In this document: piece by piece, positions 40,651-40,708 of the stretch | How the letters are laid out: each line of letters opens with the position of its first letter | Position numbering within the stretch: position 1 is the stretch's first letter | DNA from: Zygnema cylindricum | Lineage: Eukaryota > Streptophyta > Zygnematophyceae > Zygnematales > Zygnemataceae | Length of the DNA: 40,708 nucleotides | NCBI GenBank assembly: GCA_037447655.1 | Contig: JBBHKE010001469.1 | Span: forward strand, 454,880-495,587 | Reading direction: 5' to 3' | Notes under the pieces: model-generated | Seen by the model: the letters and a program-made list of their open reading frames with translations, nothing else | What the model was told of the DNA's origin: nothing | The model's database searches: none | Position numbers and translations under genes: made by a program

Positions 40651-40708
40651 TCACCTGTTCATAGAATCCCTACAAGCTGCGTGACTCGCATGATTCCCGT
40701 CTTTATTT

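Noticed and set aside
1-40708. tRNA, rRNA, bacterial operons, phage or viral genes
   Set aside because: I looked for tRNA T-loop and anticodon patterns, rRNA core motifs and compact same-strand ORFs with ribosome-binding sites and found none. The only RNA gene supported is U2.

Overview
This is eukaryotic, AT-rich nuclear DNA from a genome I cannot name. It shows no bacterial operons and no tRNA, rRNA or CRISPR. The firmest anchor is a complete U2 snRNA gene on the minus strand at about 38922-39119. Its 5' end reads AUACCUUUCUCGGCC, the form typical of plants, fungi and many protists rather than the metazoan AUCGCUUCU. Upstream lie a TATA-like box near -30 and a TCCCCACATTG element near -65, resembling the plant snRNA TATA + USE layout. 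The introns I could place carry long sense-strand C/T tracts. These traits point to a non-animal eukaryote (streptophyte, amoebozoan or rhizarian-like), but that is inference.

Positions 1-29100 are mostly a decayed tandem array of an 8-9 kb unit in three copies (A about 3140-11190, B about 11195-19490, C about 19495-28960), plus the tail of another at 1-178. In plus-strand order each unit holds: a 2.2 kb degenerate hexamer array (CAGTTT/CAGTTC); a C/T tract; an AT-rich stretch; a minus-strand spliced gene for a coiled-coil protein of unknown function; and a conserved block of about 1.2 kb just upstream of that gene's start codon. Copies B and C are largely intact over the four exons I can place. 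Copy A keeps exons 1 and 2 but breaks at the exon 3 acceptor, where a degenerate hAT transposase (7185-8115) and a diverged copy of the upstream block sit. The array is bracketed by the same TATATCGG-rich repeat at about 2960-3140 and 28960-29100.

Left of the array, 790-2951 is a large imperfect palindrome: two head-to-head copies of a non-autonomous hAT-type element whose ends match the hAT pseudogene at 8400. One arm is interrupted by a 522 bp TA-flanked Tc1/mariner-type MITE whose empty site can be read from the neighbouring repeat.

Right of the array are a minus-strand ORF of 224 aa made of decapeptide repeats (30238-30912), a minus-strand seven-exon gene for a 221 aa ankyrin-repeat protein (31167-33745) whose exon phases all agree, a diverged copy of the upstream block just 5' of that gene, GTAC-rich intergenic DNA, a weak helix-turn-helix fragment, the U2 gene, and a terminal C/T microsatellite. 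The genes do not form an evident pathway. What links them is a shared upstream block, shared orientation and the same strand-asymmetric intron tracts.
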